Below are positions 20,624 through 30,974 of a stretch of DNA of 39,181 nucleotides, piece after piece. The notes below the pieces were generated by a model. It saw nothing but the letters and a program-made list of their open reading frames with translations. It was not told the origin of the DNA and ran no database searches. The DNA lies in the NCBI GenBank assembly GCA_020050845.1, contig JAGVJZ010000014.1:1-39181 (forward strand), read 5' to 3'. The DNA is from Gammaproteobacteria bacterium. Lineage in GTDB: Bacteria > Pseudomonadota > Gammaproteobacteria > UBA6002. A program made the translations under genes and the position numbers. Numbering within the stretch: position 1 is the first letter of the stretch; every line of letters starts with the position of its first letter.

Positions 20624-22669
20624 TTAAAATTGTATTGCTGGTACTACAACAGGCAACTGTGTTGCACCGCTTGCAGCCGCCGCAGCAGCAGGAGGATTTG
20701 TTGCTCCCGCATTTAGTGGACTACCCACGCCAACTAAAGGAGTCTTTAAAGTTCGTGAAAGTTCAGGATCCTTTTGTTCAAGATATAAAAGCATAAAATC
20801 CGCTATTTGCCGACTATATTTCTTACCACCTTGGTTAAAACTAGTCAGTTCAGCATACACCTGCCTAAGCTCTTCTGTCTTAAGAGTTGCTAAGATCTGA
20901 TAGAAAAGATCAAAAACTTTTTCTGGGGTACAATTTGTCAAATCCTTTTCTAGGTATTTGTGTGTTCCAAGCAGTACATTTTTTAGTTCTCGTATGAGCT
21001 CATGTGCAGTTGAATTTTCATTTGTTGTCTGTTGTAGCATTGTTTTAAATTGATTATGTTCGCCGTTACCGCAAAGCTTATAGTGCATCATTAACATCTG
21101 CTTTAATTCAATAGTGTCCAAGGCACAGAAATTACAAAAGCTTAAATTAGCAAATTGTTTGCAAACCTCATTGAGACTCATTTGCTCAACCTTTGCAAAA
21201 AAACTATTTTTTAATTGATTACCTGATTGTTCCACCAAATAGTTTGATACTTTTGCCAACTTTAAAAAAATCCTCATAGCTCTTTCAAGCATTTCTCCAT
21301 GATAATTCAAGCCTGCGATTGCTTGCGATTTTTCCACAAAGAGACGCGGGTCAAAAACATGACCGTCAAGTTTTTTCTTAGGCAAGAACACTTTGATAAA
21401 ATCGGGATCAAAAAATGATGGAGAAATAGTGGCGTCTAAAATATTGCACTCATTTGCTAAATAGGCACCCGTTTTTTTCGCAAGCACCCCTGTTGTAAAA
21501 ACATTTACTAACTCATTATCAAGCATAGCTTCTAATGTAGTGACATCTTTACCAGTACTTTTAGCGATGAGGAGTTTAAATGAACTTCGAATTTGAATAA
21601 GTTTTTTATCTAAATCTCTAAGCAAATCTGGCTCAAGAACTGCCCTTGCTAGATTTAGAATAAGATTAGCTTGCGTTATATCAACGTCTCTTAAAGATTG
21701 AAAATAGGCTAATACTATATTGTTAATACTAATCTCTGAACTTGAAGTCTTTACGAGTAATATGCCGCTTAGTCTACCACTCCGAGCTTCTGGCAGGGCT
21801 TTTTTGATGAGATCAATTTTTCCTCCATTATGTGTCAAGATGTTGTAAGGAGGATTAACTGAGCCACATACTGCTATGACTAAATCTACATTTAAAAAAT
21901 TATCAAAAGTTTCCGCATCCACAAGTAGTTTCACTAACGAAGTTACTGATCGCTCAGTAATGATTTCCCCATTAGGTTTGCTATCCAAAAGCCACTTAAT
22001 ATGCCCAACTAACACTGCATTGTTCATTCTATTAAGACTAAGAGCTACCGGGGAAAGCAAACGCGCAAAATTAAGGAGTTGTTTTCGATCTTCAGTCAAC
22101 TCATAGTCCGCTACCTGGCTAGGGTCGGCTTGAATTAGAGCTTCAATCTGGAATGCATCAGCAGGGTGGCTGGTTACTTTTAAATTTTTTGAATCTGGGG
22201 TAGGCGCAGCCACTGGCACTCTTTTTCCCACATCAAAAAAAAGTGATCTTGCAACTTTACTAACGCATAAATGTAGAAAACCTGTCACTGCAGCCGCTAC
22301 AATACCTCCAAAAGTTACCGTAGCAACAACAGTAGCGATAGCAAAAACAGTAGGAACGACAACGGGGGCTAAGAAAAATATTGCTGCTCCGACAAATAAA
22401 GCACCAATGACTCCCCCAACAAGTACTTTGACCGGATTTTGGGCGATATAATCTGCAATCCGTTCTCTCCAGGGACGATAACGTATTGCATAACGAGTAT
22501 CTTGATCAGATACGATAACTCGTTCACCTTTCTTCAAACGGTTTTTAACAGTAGCTTGAGTATTGTATGGATCATACCGAACATGAGTGGGACTATCGCC
22601 CCCGAGGAGAGACTCAGTTTCGAGATCTTGTGCTTCAAGAGCGCGCTGTTGTTCTTCACGAGTTAACAT
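20624..22669 (-). CDS. Hypothetical protein with N-terminal double TM region (681 aa)
   Basis: Hydrophobic Gly/Ala/Val-rich pair VLVGGVIGALFVGAAIFFLAPVVVPTVFAIATVVATVTFGGIVAAAVTGFL; long helical remainder; Pro/Ala-rich C-terminal tail; no family recognised. Confidence 0.65.
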   Translation of the reverse strand: MLTREEQQRALEAQDLETESLLGGDSPTHVRYDPYNTQATVKNRLKKGERVIVSDQDTRYAIRYRPWRERIADYIAQNPVKVLVGGVIGALFVGAAIFFLAPVVVPTVFAIATVVATVTFGGIVAAAVTGFLHLCVSKVARSLFFDVGKRVPVAAPTPDSKNLKVTSHPADAFQIEALIQADPSQVADYELTEDRKQLLNFARLLSPVALSLNRMNNAVLVGHIKWLLDSKPNGEIITERSVTSLVKLLVDAETFDNFLNVDLVIAVCGSVNPPYNILTHNGGKIDLIKKALPEARSGRLSGILLVKTSSSEISINNIVLAYFQSLRDVDITQANLILNLARAVLEPDLLRDLDKKLIQIRSSFKLLIAKSTGKDVTTLEAMLDNELVNVFTTGVLAKKTGAYLANECNILDATISPSFFDPDFIKVFLPKKKLDGHVFDPRLFVEKSQAIAGLNYHGEMLERAMRIFLKLAKVSNYLVEQSGNQLKNSFFAKVEQMSLNEVCKQFANLSFCNFCALDTIELKQMLMMHYKLCGNGEHNQFKTMLQQTTNENSTAHELIRELKNVLLGTHKYLEKDLTNCTPEKVFDLFYQILATLKTEELRQVYAELTSFNQGGKKYSRQIADFMLLYLEQKDPELSRTLKTPLVGVGSPLNAGATNPPAAAAAASGATQLPVVVPAIQF

Positions 22670-22855
22670 CTGGTATTGATCCCCATCGTTTTATAGCTAA
22701 TACCAGTAATATTAAGGTTTTTTTATTAAAGTAATCTTAAGATAGCCAGAAATTTAGGTAAAATAAACTAAAATGGATTGCTTTCCTTCAAATCACCCAT
22801 CGTCCTGAAGTTCTTCCGTCGTCCCGCAAACAAGTCACGAGACGACGTGCTAGCG

Positions 22856-24160
22856 TTAATGACCGAGTAACGTACCTTCTTGAATTTTACAATGAGTTTC
22901 CTTGATAAAAAGCGTCAGAATGCAAGAAAGCAGTAATCCGATAGGCACAACTGCTAATGCAAACTTATAATCACCTAAAGTATAAATTCTAACGCCATCT
23001 AAAACCTGGCCACTCCAATGCCAATCTAAAATTTTACCCATAAATGGCTGGAATAAGACACCGCCTAGCATGATGAAAAAGTTAGTTGTGGCAGTTGCTG
23101 TGCCTGAAATCTGTTCCGGATTTTTCTCACGGCTTAAAGAAAAGACTAGTGGGTGGGAACCACAAGTTACTCCGAATAAGAATAACAAGGTGTATAAAAG
23201 CCCCATTGGTAAATTAGGTATATAAAAAGCCATGGCACTAAAAATGGTCGAAAAGATCGAGGTTACCAATAACGGCATACAGCGTAATCTTATCTTATCG
23301 GATAGAGCACCGATGAGTGGACCCGCTAAAATCCACCCAAAATAAACGAAGAAAATCATCATGGCTGCTTTTTTAGAGGTGACATGGTAAGCAGTTTCCA
23401 GATAAGGAATACCCCATAAGTCGAGGAACGCAGAGGCTGGGAGATAGAGCAACATGCCAACGATCCCAATTATCCAGGTTTCTCGCTTCAGGAGTACAAG
23501 ACGTAAGCCGCGAAGCGTTTGACGTAAAGTCAGTTGTTTTTCTAATTTAGCTTGGATACGTTTTTCTTTTGGAGCATCGCGGACGACTAAAAATAACACG
23601 ATTGCCAGAATGATACCGGCAATTAGACCTGTTGAAAGAGCGCTCTTGTAACCAATCTTTTGGACAAAAGTTGCAAGATAGATCTGAGAGAAAATTCCAG
23701 CGGACATACCAAATGCTGAGGTTAAACCTGCTGCAGTTGCAAAGCGGTTAGGTGGTAACCACAATGCCACAAGCTTCAAGACAGTGATATAGGCAAAAGC
23801 AGAACCAAAACCGATCAAAAACCGCCCGCCCTTCGCCACTTCTAAAGTGTTGGCATGGATAAAAATAGACAGGCCGACCATACAGATTAAACACGCTGAC
23901 ACTAAAACTCGACGCGCACCCATACGATCAACGATCACCCCCACAAAAAGCTGCATTGGCGTGTAAGCGTTGTAGTAGGAGGAGCTTAGACTACCAAATT
24001 CAGTGGCAGTGATTTTGAAATGTGTGATTAAGTCATCCTTCATGACACTAGGGGAAACACGGAGGAAGTAGGCAAGGCAGTAATATAAAGCCCCCATGCC
24101 AAACATAATCCATGGGAGAAATTTTTTCTGGAAGATCGAAGGAGAACTTTTTTCGGTCAT
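22856..24160 (-). CDS. MFS transporter
   Basis: About 12 TM; AYFLRVSPSVMKDDLITHFKITATEFG; MFS motif GVIVDRMGARRVL. Confidence 0.92.
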   Translation of the reverse strand: MTEKSSPSIFQKKFLPWIMFGMGALYYCLAYFLRVSPSVMKDDLITHFKITATEFGSLSSSYYNAYTPMQLFVGVIVDRMGARRVLVSACLICMVGLSIFIHANTLEVAKGGRFLIGFGSAFAYITVLKLVALWLPPNRFATAAGLTSAFGMSAGIFSQIYLATFVQKIGYKSALSTGLIAGIILAIVLFLVVRDAPKEKRIQAKLEKQLTLRQTLRGLRLVLLKRETWIIGIVGMLLYLPASAFLDLWGIPYLETAYHVTSKKAAMMIFFVYFGWILAGPLIGALSDKIRLRCMPLLVTSIFSTIFSAMAFYIPNLPMGLLYTLLFLFGVTCGSHPLVFSLSREKNPEQISGTATATTNFFIMLGGVLFQPFMGKILDWHWSGQVLDGVRIYTLGDYKFALAVVPIGLLLSCILTLFIKETHCKIQEGTLLGH

Positions 24161-24349
24161 AATGTGCTTATCCTATCCAATCTCAAAGACTGATAAAAAT
24201 TTTTTTTATTATAATCAATGAGTTACAAAACGAGAGCTGTTTTCAGGGGACCAATGTAACCAAAAATTGATACAATTTCTAGTCCTCATAGTCAAAAATG
24301 CCTATAATCTTTTGATTAAAAAAATTAGAAGATCTATAAAGGAGTATTG

Positions 24350-26998
24350 ATGGCTAAATCCGCTTCGCCCCATGAAATATTTTTAAAGGACTATACACCA
24401 AGTCGCTTTCTTATTGATCATGTTTTTTTGCACTTTGACCTTCACCCAGAATTTACTCTTGTTAAGAGTGTCATCAAGTTTTATGCGAACCCCGCTGCCA
24501 AAAATTCTGATTCAACATTAATACTGGATGGTGAAGAGCTGCAGTTACGTCGGGTAGCCATTGATGGCAAGACTTTAGATCACGATCAATATGATGTTAA
24601 AGACAATAAATTGATTATCCCTAATGTTCCCAAAAAATTCACTTTGGAGACTGAAGTTTTAATCAAACCTGCTGAAAATAAAGCGTTAAGCGGTTTATAC
24701 CAATCAAAACAAAACTACTGCACCCAGTGCGAAGCGCAAGGTTTTAGGCGCATTACCTATTTTCTTGACCGCCCAGACGTCATGACTCGATTCACCACCG
24801 CCATTTCAGCTGATCGTATTCGTTATCCGGTTTTACTATCGAATGGCAATCTTGTTGATACCAAAGACCTAGAAGATAACCGGCACTGGGTGATGTGGGA
24901 AGACCCTTCTTTAAAACCAAGTTACTTATTTGCCTTAGTCGCAGGCGACTATGAATGGCTCGAAGATGCCTTCACTACGATGTCGGGAAAAGCTGTCTTA
25001 CTACGAGTTTATTTAGAAAAAGGCAATTTAAGTAAAGGTGACTATGCCATGGGTGCTTTAAAACGTGCCATGAAATGGGATGAGGAAATCTTTGGACGAG
25101 AATACGATCTTGACATGTATATGATCGTGGCAGTGAGCGATTTCAATATGGGAGCGATGGAAAATAAAGGGTTAAATATCTTTAATGATGTTTATATCCT
25201 AGCAAGTCCTGACATGGCCACTGATGATGATTATGTTAACGTTGAAAGCGTTATCGGCCATGAGTATTTCCACAATTGGTCCGGCAATCGAGTGACCGTT
25301 CGAGATTGGTTTCAAATTACCCTAAAAGAAGGTCTCACTATTTTTCGAGACCAAAGCTTCACAGCGGATATGACGTCACATGCCGTTAAACGAATTAAAG
25401 ATGTCAATGTCATTCGCAATTCACAGTTTGCTCAAGATGCAGGACCGATGGCACATCCTATCCGTCCAGAATCCTATATCGAAGTTAATAATTTCTATAC
25501 CGTTACCGTCTATAACAAAGGCTCTGAAGTGATCAAAATGATGCAGACGCTATTGGGTAACGACACTTTTCGCAAGGCCATGACCCTTTATTTTGAACGC
25601 AATGATGGTCACGCTGTTACGACAGAAGATTTTGTCAAAGCAATGGAAGATGCGTCTAGCATCGATTTAACCCAATTTCGTCTTTGGTACCAGCAAGCAG
25701 GAACCCCTCATGTCGAAGCCACAGGCGAATACGATCATAAAAAACAAAGCTATACCTTGACCTTAAAACAAACATGTTCCCCCACACCAGGGCAGAGCGA
25801 GAAGAAAGAATTTTTAATCCCGATTCGCATGGCACTTTTAAACGATCGAGGCGAAGAATTACCACTTCATCTAGAAGGCGACAAGGAATCAGCTTTAAAA
25901 GAGAAAGTCCTGCGTTTAGAAAGAGAAGAACAAGCTTTTGTCTTTACAGATGTTAAAGAAAAACCTCTACCTTCATTACTGAGAAATTTCTCAGCACCAG
26001 TACGTCTTCATTTTCCCTACACGGAAGAAGAATTAATCTTTTTAATGGCACATGATACCGATGGTTTTAACTCTTGGGATGCAGGCCAACAGCTCGCTAC
26101 GAATTTTATTATTAATGCTGTCAAAAATTATGAGAAAAATTCCAGCGCTAAACTAGACGAAAAATTCATCGCCGCTTTTAGAAGTAATCTTACTAATGAT
26201 CACTTGGACAAACCCTTAATCGCTGAAATGTTAACCTTGCCAAGTGAAGGTTATATCTTGGAATTAATGCCACAAGCGGATATTGAAGCGATTTATCGGG
26301 TAAGACAGGATGTGCGCATTCAACTCGCGAAAGCATTACAAAACGATCTTATTGACCGTTATCACCTCAATAACACCAAGGAATTCAGTCTAGATAAAGC
26401 TGCCATGGGTAAACGACGATTGAAAAATCTTTGCCTAGCCTATTTGATGCTTCTGAACGAGCAAGATGTCATTGATTTAGCGATCAAGCAATATCGTGAT
26501 AGTAACAATTTGACTGATCGGATTGCTGTACTCGCATCTCTCACTCATTTAGACATTCCAGAAAGAGAACAAATTTTTACAGATTTTTATTCTCGTTGGC
26601 AAAAAGAAAACCTATTAATAGACAAATGGTTCTCGTTGCAAGCAATCTCCTCATTACCAAACACCTTTGAAAATATCAAAGCACTGATGCAACATTCTTC
26701 TTTTGATATTACTAACCCTAATAAAACACGCGCTGTTTTAGGATCATTTACTCGATTAAATTATCTGCGATTCCATGATAAAAGTGGCATACCGTATGCT
26801 TTTTTAGCTGATCAGATAATTACCATCGATGCTTTCAATCCCCAACTAGCCGCACGCATGATCGAGCCTTTAATAAAATGGCGTGCTTATGATCCGAAGC
26901 GACAGGAATTAATGAAAGGTGAATTGGAACGCATCTCGAAAGTTGCAAAACTTTCAAATGATGTTTATGAGATTGTGACCAAAAGCTTGAATCATTAG
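24350..26998 (+). CDS. pepN: Aminopeptidase N (M1 family)
   Basis: GAMENKGLNIFN and HEYFHNWSGNRVTVRDWFQITLKEGLTIFRDQSF zinc site. ATG at 24350 with GGAG upstream; the listed start at 24347 is a TTG. Confidence 0.97.
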   Translation: MAKSASPHEIFLKDYTPSRFLIDHVFLHFDLHPEFTLVKSVIKFYANPAAKNSDSTLILDGEELQLRRVAIDGKTLDHDQYDVKDNKLIIPNVPKKFTLETEVLIKPAENKALSGLYQSKQNYCTQCEAQGFRRITYFLDRPDVMTRFTTAISADRIRYPVLLSNGNLVDTKDLEDNRHWVMWEDPSLKPSYLFALVAGDYEWLEDAFTTMSGKAVLLRVYLEKGNLSKGDYAMGALKRAMKWDEEIFGREYDLDMYMIVAVSDFNMGAMENKGLNIFNDVYILASPDMATDDDYVNVESVIGHEYFHNWSGNRVTVRDWFQITLKEGLTIFRDQSFTADMTSHAVKRIKDVNVIRNSQFAQDAGPMAHPIRPESYIEVNNFYTVTVYNKGSEVIKMMQTLLGNDTFRKAMTLYFERNDGHAVTTEDFVKAMEDASSIDLTQFRLWYQQAGTPHVEATGEYDHKKQSYTLTLKQTCSPTPGQSEKKEFLIPIRMALLNDRGEELPLHLEGDKESALKEKVLRLEREEQAFVFTDVKEKPLPSLLRNFSAPVRLHFPYTEEELIFLMAHDTDGFNSWDAGQQLATNFIINAVKNYEKNSSAKLDEKFIAAFRSNLTNDHLDKPLIAEMLTLPSEGYILELMPQADIEAIYRVRQDVRIQLAKALQNDLIDRYHLNNTKEFSLDKAAMGKRRLKNLCLAYLMLLNEQDVIDLAIKQYRDSNNLTDRIAVLASLTHLDIPEREQIFTDFYSRWQKENLLIDKWFSLQAISSLPNTFENIKALMQHSSFDITNPNKTRAVLGSFTRLNYLRFHDKSGIPYAFLADQIITIDAFNPQLAARMIEPLIKWRAYDPKRQELMKGELERISKVAKLSNDVYEIVTKSLNH

Positions 26999-27011
26999 TA
27001 TTGTATCTAAA

Positions 27012-27091
27012 ACCCTCGCCCTCTCCCGCAGGCGGGAGAGGGGAGAAAATGGCTATTGCGTGAGAGGACAGGTGGAGGGTCTTTAGATATA
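27012..27091. repeat. REP-like palindromic element
   Basis: CCCTCTCCCGC-AG-GCGGGAGAGGG (27019-27042), enclosed by ACCCTC...GAGGGT with flanking TATCTAAA/TTTAGATA. Confidence 0.6.
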
Positions 27092-27763
27092 ACTCAACTG
27101 CCTATCTAACCAACCTAAAATGTCTTTTGGTTGATCGATGTAGTAATCAGCATGCCACGTTTCAGGTGAACAATCGGTGTTTAAATATCCATACAAAGCT
27201 GCAATCGAACGCATGCCCGCTTCCTTTGCTGCGACAATATCCCCTTCAGCATCACCGATGTAAACGCATTCACTCGGGACGCAGCCGGACAATTGGCATG
27301 CTAGCAGCAAGGGTTCTGAATGAGGTTTAGGTTTTGTGACACAATCCCGACCGACTATACAGACACAGCGACTAGCAAGATCTAAGTAACTTAATAATTG
27401 CCCAGCTAGCGCCGTAGACTTATTAGTCACCACTCCCCAATTAATGCCATGAGATTCAAGCTTCGCTAATACGACGTCCATACCTGCAAACAACGCAGTA
27501 TTGACACAAAGATGTTGTTGATAAAAATTAAGGAATAGCTCCTTACTCATCTCGTATTCGGGATGATCTTCATCGATTTGAAGGGCAAGATTCAACATAC
27601 CCCGGCAGCCATGAGAAGCTATTCGTCGCACTTGCTCGATTGCGACGGCGGACTGTCCCTTTTGTTCCAATAATTTATTTAAAGCAAAGGTCAAATCAGG
27701 TGCGGTGTCCAGCAAGGTACCATCTAAATCAAAAAAAACCGTCTTTATTTTGTGCATTACCAT
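27083..27763 (-). CDS. gph: Phosphoglycolate phosphatase-like HAD hydrolase
   Basis: FFDLDGTLLDTAPDL, VVTNKS, KPKPHSEPLL and YIGDAEGDIVAAKEAGM HAD motifs; adjacent to ubiG. Confidence 0.9.
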   Translation of the reverse strand: MVMHKIKTVFFDLDGTLLDTAPDLTFALNKLLEQKGQSAVAIEQVRRIASHGCRGMLNLALQIDEDHPEYEMSKELFLNFYQQHLCVNTALFAGMDVVLAKLESHGINWGVVTNKSTALAGQLLSYLDLASRCVCIVGRDCVTKPKPHSEPLLLACQLSGCVPSECVYIGDAEGDIVAAKEAGMRSIAALYGYLNTDCSPETWHADYYIDQPKDILGWLDRQLSYI

Positions 27764-27804
27764 ATTCTTGTTGTTTAACTTATTTTTATTAAGAGGCTAA
27801 GGGT

Positions 27805-28518
27805 TTAAGTAGGCGCATCTTTATAGCAGTGAAGCAGATAGTTGACCGAAACATCTGATGTCAAACGATAGGTCTTTAAAATAGGATGATACTGGATACC
27901 TGCCATATGCGAAAGTTGCAAACCTTCAGGTTGTAGCATTTCAAACATTTCATTGGGAGTCAAAAATTTATGATAATCATGAGTGCCTTTGGGAAGTAGC
28001 TTCAGTAAGTATTCAGCACCCACGACAGCATATAAATACGCTTTAATATTCCGATTGATCGTTGAGAAAAAAAGATGACCATTTGGCTTTAATAATCTAG
28101 CAGCCGCTTGAACAATTTTAGCGGGATCCGGCACATGTTCTAACAATTCCATACAAGTGATTACATCAAAATGGTGAGGAATTTCAGTCGCTAAATCCTC
28201 AGCGGAACATTCACGGTAATCAATGGTCAACTGTTCCTCAGCAGCATGTGCTTTTGCCACCTCTAAGGCTTCATGAGCCAAATCTATCGCAGTAACTTTG
28301 CTACCAGCCCTGGCTAAAGCTTCTGTCAAGATACCACCGCCACAACCAATATCTAAGACGGTTTTGTCCTTTAAAGCAGTATATTTTTCAATGAAGTTTA
28401 CTCGAAGGGGATTAATATCGTGCAAAGGTTTACAACTACCAAATGGATTCCACCACTCTTGCGCTAGTTTTGAAAACTTCGCTATTTCGGCTGGATCAAC
28501 ATTTTCACCTGGCTGCAC
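27805..28518 (-). CDS. ubiG: Ubiquinone biosynthesis O-methyltransferase UbiG
   Basis: EIAKFSKLAQEWWNPFGSCKPLHDINPLRVNFIEK, VLDIGCGGGILTEALARAG, FFSTINRN. Confidence 0.95.
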   Translation of the reverse strand: MQPGENVDPAEIAKFSKLAQEWWNPFGSCKPLHDINPLRVNFIEKYTALKDKTVLDIGCGGGILTEALARAGSKVTAIDLAHEALEVAKAHAAEEQLTIDYRECSAEDLATEIPHHFDVITCMELLEHVPDPAKIVQAAARLLKPNGHLFFSTINRNIKAYLYAVVGAEYLLKLLPKGTHDYHKFLTPNEMFEMLQPEGLQLSHMAGIQYHPILKTYRLTSDVSVNYLLHCYKDAPT

Positions 28519-28546
28519 AGCAACCCCTTAGTATTTTAGAAAGTAA

Positions 28547-28912
28547 TTAAATATAGTTTACAAACTTGTAGGCAGTTAGAATGCTATTCACTTCTTCATC
28601 AAACTGGATCAAACTATCACTAAACTGATCGTATAGCCTTTCTTTGATGGTAAACTCCATACGCGCCAAAATATCTTTTAGTTTAGTCACACCGCAATAA
28701 CAAGCTGCACCATGCAATTTGTGGACCTGGGTTTGTAGCTCATTCATATTATTTGCTTCATAAGCTTCGTGGATTTTACCACTCGCTTTCGGCAATTCTG
28801 CCATAAACATTTCTAAAAGTTCTTTGGCTAAAACTTTATTATTATTAGCAAGCTTGACGCTGAGGCTCCAATCAATTGATGATTGATGATCTATGACGTT
28901 TTCCATACTCAT
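28547..28912 (-). CDS. Stand-alone Hpt (histidine phosphotransfer) domain protein
   Basis: LQTQVHKLHGAACYCGVTKLKDILARME carries the Hpt His motif (HKLxGAAxYxG); 121 aa with no other domain. Confidence 0.85.
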   Translation of the reverse strand: MSMENVIDHQSSIDWSLSVKLANNNKVLAKELLEMFMAELPKASGKIHEAYEANNMNELQTQVHKLHGAACYCGVTKLKDILARMEFTIKERLYDQFSDSLIQFDEEVNSILTAYKFVNYI

Positions 28913-28989
28913 AGTAAATTCCTTTTAATGTAAGGTTCAAATTATCCTCTTAAATGTTGGGATAAGCAACCTGGCCCACCCTTTTTACT

Positions 28990-29015
28990 CCCTTCTCCCG
29001 CAAGCGGGAGAAGGG
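28990..29015. repeat. REP-like hairpin, same family as 27019-27042
   Basis: CCCTTCTCCCGC-AA-GCGGGAGAAGGG, 12-bp perfect stem. Confidence 0.6.
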
Positions 29016-29060
29016 TCGGGATGAGGGTAAACTTATAGCGGGAACGTTTGAAGAATGGGA

Positions 29061-29963
29061 TTATGACGATTTTTTAGGAATATGATGCAGCGTATGAATA
29101 TGCATTTCGGGTTGTAAAGTCACATGCTCTATATGAAACTTATCAGCTAATAATTCTTTCAAGTTATTTAAAATAGCATTCCAGGATTTAAATTCATCAA
29201 TTTCGACATGTGCTGTCAAAACAATGACTCCTGAAGATAACGTCCAAATATGTAAATCATGGATTGATCGAACTTGGTCTATTTCAGCCATGGTTTGTCC
29301 AACTTGCTTGATATCAAGATGAGCTGGCACGCCTTCCATCAGTACTAACAATGATTCCCGAAGGATGCGAAAGCTTGAGATGACAATCAGGATTGAAATG
29401 AAAATAGAAAGAATCGGATCGATCAGCGTCCAATTGGTGAAATAAATAACAGCTCCTGAGATCAGGGCTGCCACGGAACCCAATAAATCACCCATGACGT
29501 GGATGATGGCCGCCCGAACATTCAGACTTTGTTCACCGTGAGTTAATATCCACGCAATAACGATGTTCACTACCAGTCCCAAAAAAGCGACTATCATGAC
29601 CATACCACCAGCAACAGGAGCAGGCTGGTGCATCCGTCTAATCGCCTCGACCACCACAAAGATCGCCACTAGCAGTATGAATAGACTACTGACCCACGCG
29701 CCTAATATCTCTGCTCGACCTAGACCATAAGAATGTTGCAGTGAGGGAGGTTTACGTGACACCCAAGCAGCAAATGCCGCCAAAGCCAGTGCCAACGCAT
29801 CGGATACCATGTGTCCTGCATCACTCAATAACGCTAAGGACTGTGACCACCACCCTGCTACAGCTTCAACGCCTGCAAATAAGAAAGCTAGAACGAGTGC
29901 CACAATTAAGACATTTTGGGTCAAATCGTGTTTATGAGAGTGGTCATGCTTATGGCTATGCAT
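29061..29963 (-). CDS. Cation diffusion facilitator (CzcD/ZitB-like) metal exporter
   Basis: His-rich N-terminus MHSHKHDHSHKHD; SLALLSDAGHMVSDALALALA; NVRAAIIHVMGDLLGSV; DPILSIFISILI. Confidence 0.92.
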   Translation of the reverse strand: MHSHKHDHSHKHDLTQNVLIVALVLAFLFAGVEAVAGWWSQSLALLSDAGHMVSDALALALAAFAAWVSRKPPSLQHSYGLGRAEILGAWVSSLFILLVAIFVVVEAIRRMHQPAPVAGGMVMIVAFLGLVVNIVIAWILTHGEQSLNVRAAIIHVMGDLLGSVAALISGAVIYFTNWTLIDPILSIFISILIVISSFRILRESLLVLMEGVPAHLDIKQVGQTMAEIDQVRSIHDLHIWTLSSGVIVLTAHVEIDEFKSWNAILNNLKELLADKFHIEHVTLQPEMHIHTLHHIPKKSS

Positions 29964-29969
29964 AATATA

Positions 29970-30974
29970 CTAATGGGTCGTGTTAAAGTTGTTAAACAAG
30001 GACTCTTGCGCTTTGCGTACTGAGAAGGACAACTTTTGCCCCAAAGATTTCTTCTGTTGATAGTTCACTTCGTAGATGTCTTTTGTTTTGCTTGCCTGTA
30101 ACAAATAGTCGTCACTGGTCTTTAACTCGTCAACTAACTTCAAGTGCAAAGCATCTACTCCATGCCAGTGTTCTCCGGTTGCAACTTGGTTGACATCGAC
30201 TTGAGGCCGGTTTTCTCGAATAAAATTTTTGAAAATTTCTTGGACGTTATCGACATCTTCTTGAACCTTTGCGCGCCCTTTTTCAGTGACTTCGCCAAAC
30301 ATACTGAGAGTGCGTTTATACTCCCCTGCCATTATTTGTTCAAAATCGATATTATTTTTTCTCAATAACCGATGAAAATTTGGTAGTTGCGCTACAACGC
30401 CAATCGAACCAATAATGGCATAAGGTGCAGCCAAAATTTTATCGCCGACACAAGCCATCATGTAACCACCACTGGCAGCCACCTTATCAACACAAATAGT
30501 CAGTGGTATCTGCTGGTCTCTTAGCCTTCGTAATTGCGAAGCAGCTAAACCATAAGAAGCCACAATCCCACCGGGACTTTCAATCTGTACTACGACTTCA
30601 TCGGACGGTTTGGCTATCGTTAAAATAGCGGTCACCTCTTCGCGTAGGGCACTAGTGGCAGAGGCACGAATATCACCATTAAAAGACAACACAAACATTC
30701 GCGGGCGTGTCTCATTCGATTTTAGTGCAGATTTTAGCTCTTTCTTAACCGTTTTAGCTAACTGCTTGATCTGACTCTTATGTAGCATTTCAGAATTAAG
30801 CGCTTTTTTGTACTCGTCATAGCACTTATTAAGCTTTTTGATTTTTAATTGATTTTTTGGTCCTTTGCCCTTAGAAGCCATACCGAAAATAAACGCAACC
30901 ACTAGAATGATAGCGATCACAATGGTCGCAGTCTTAGCGAGGAATAAACCATACTCTGCTAGGAATTGGAACAC
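29970..30974 (-). CDS. sohB: Inner-membrane peptidase SohB (S49 family)
   Basis: N-terminal TM; FNGDIRASATSALREEV; ESPGGIVASYG; VDKVAASGGYMMACVGDKILAAPYAIIGSIGVV. Confidence 0.95.
   Translation of the reverse strand: MFQFLAEYGLFLAKTATIVIAIILVVAFIFGMASKGKGPKNQLKIKKLNKCYDEYKKALNSEMLHKSQIKQLAKTVKKELKSALKSNETRPRMFVLSFNGDIRASATSALREEVTAILTIAKPSDEVVVQIESPGGIVASYGLAASQLRRLRDQQIPLTICVDKVAASGGYMMACVGDKILAAPYAIIGSIGVVAQLPNFHRLLRKNNIDFEQIMAGEYKRTLSMFGEVTEKGRAKVQEDVDNVQEIFKNFIRENRPQVDVNQVATGEHWHGVDALHLKLVDELKTSDDYLLQASKTKDIYEVNYQQKKSLGQKLSFSVRKAQESLFNNFNTTH

Noticed and set aside
22820-22850. CGTCGTC...GACGACG hairpin downstream of the second MFS gene
   Set aside because: Only 7 bp with a long loop and no T-run on either side; too weak to call a terminator.
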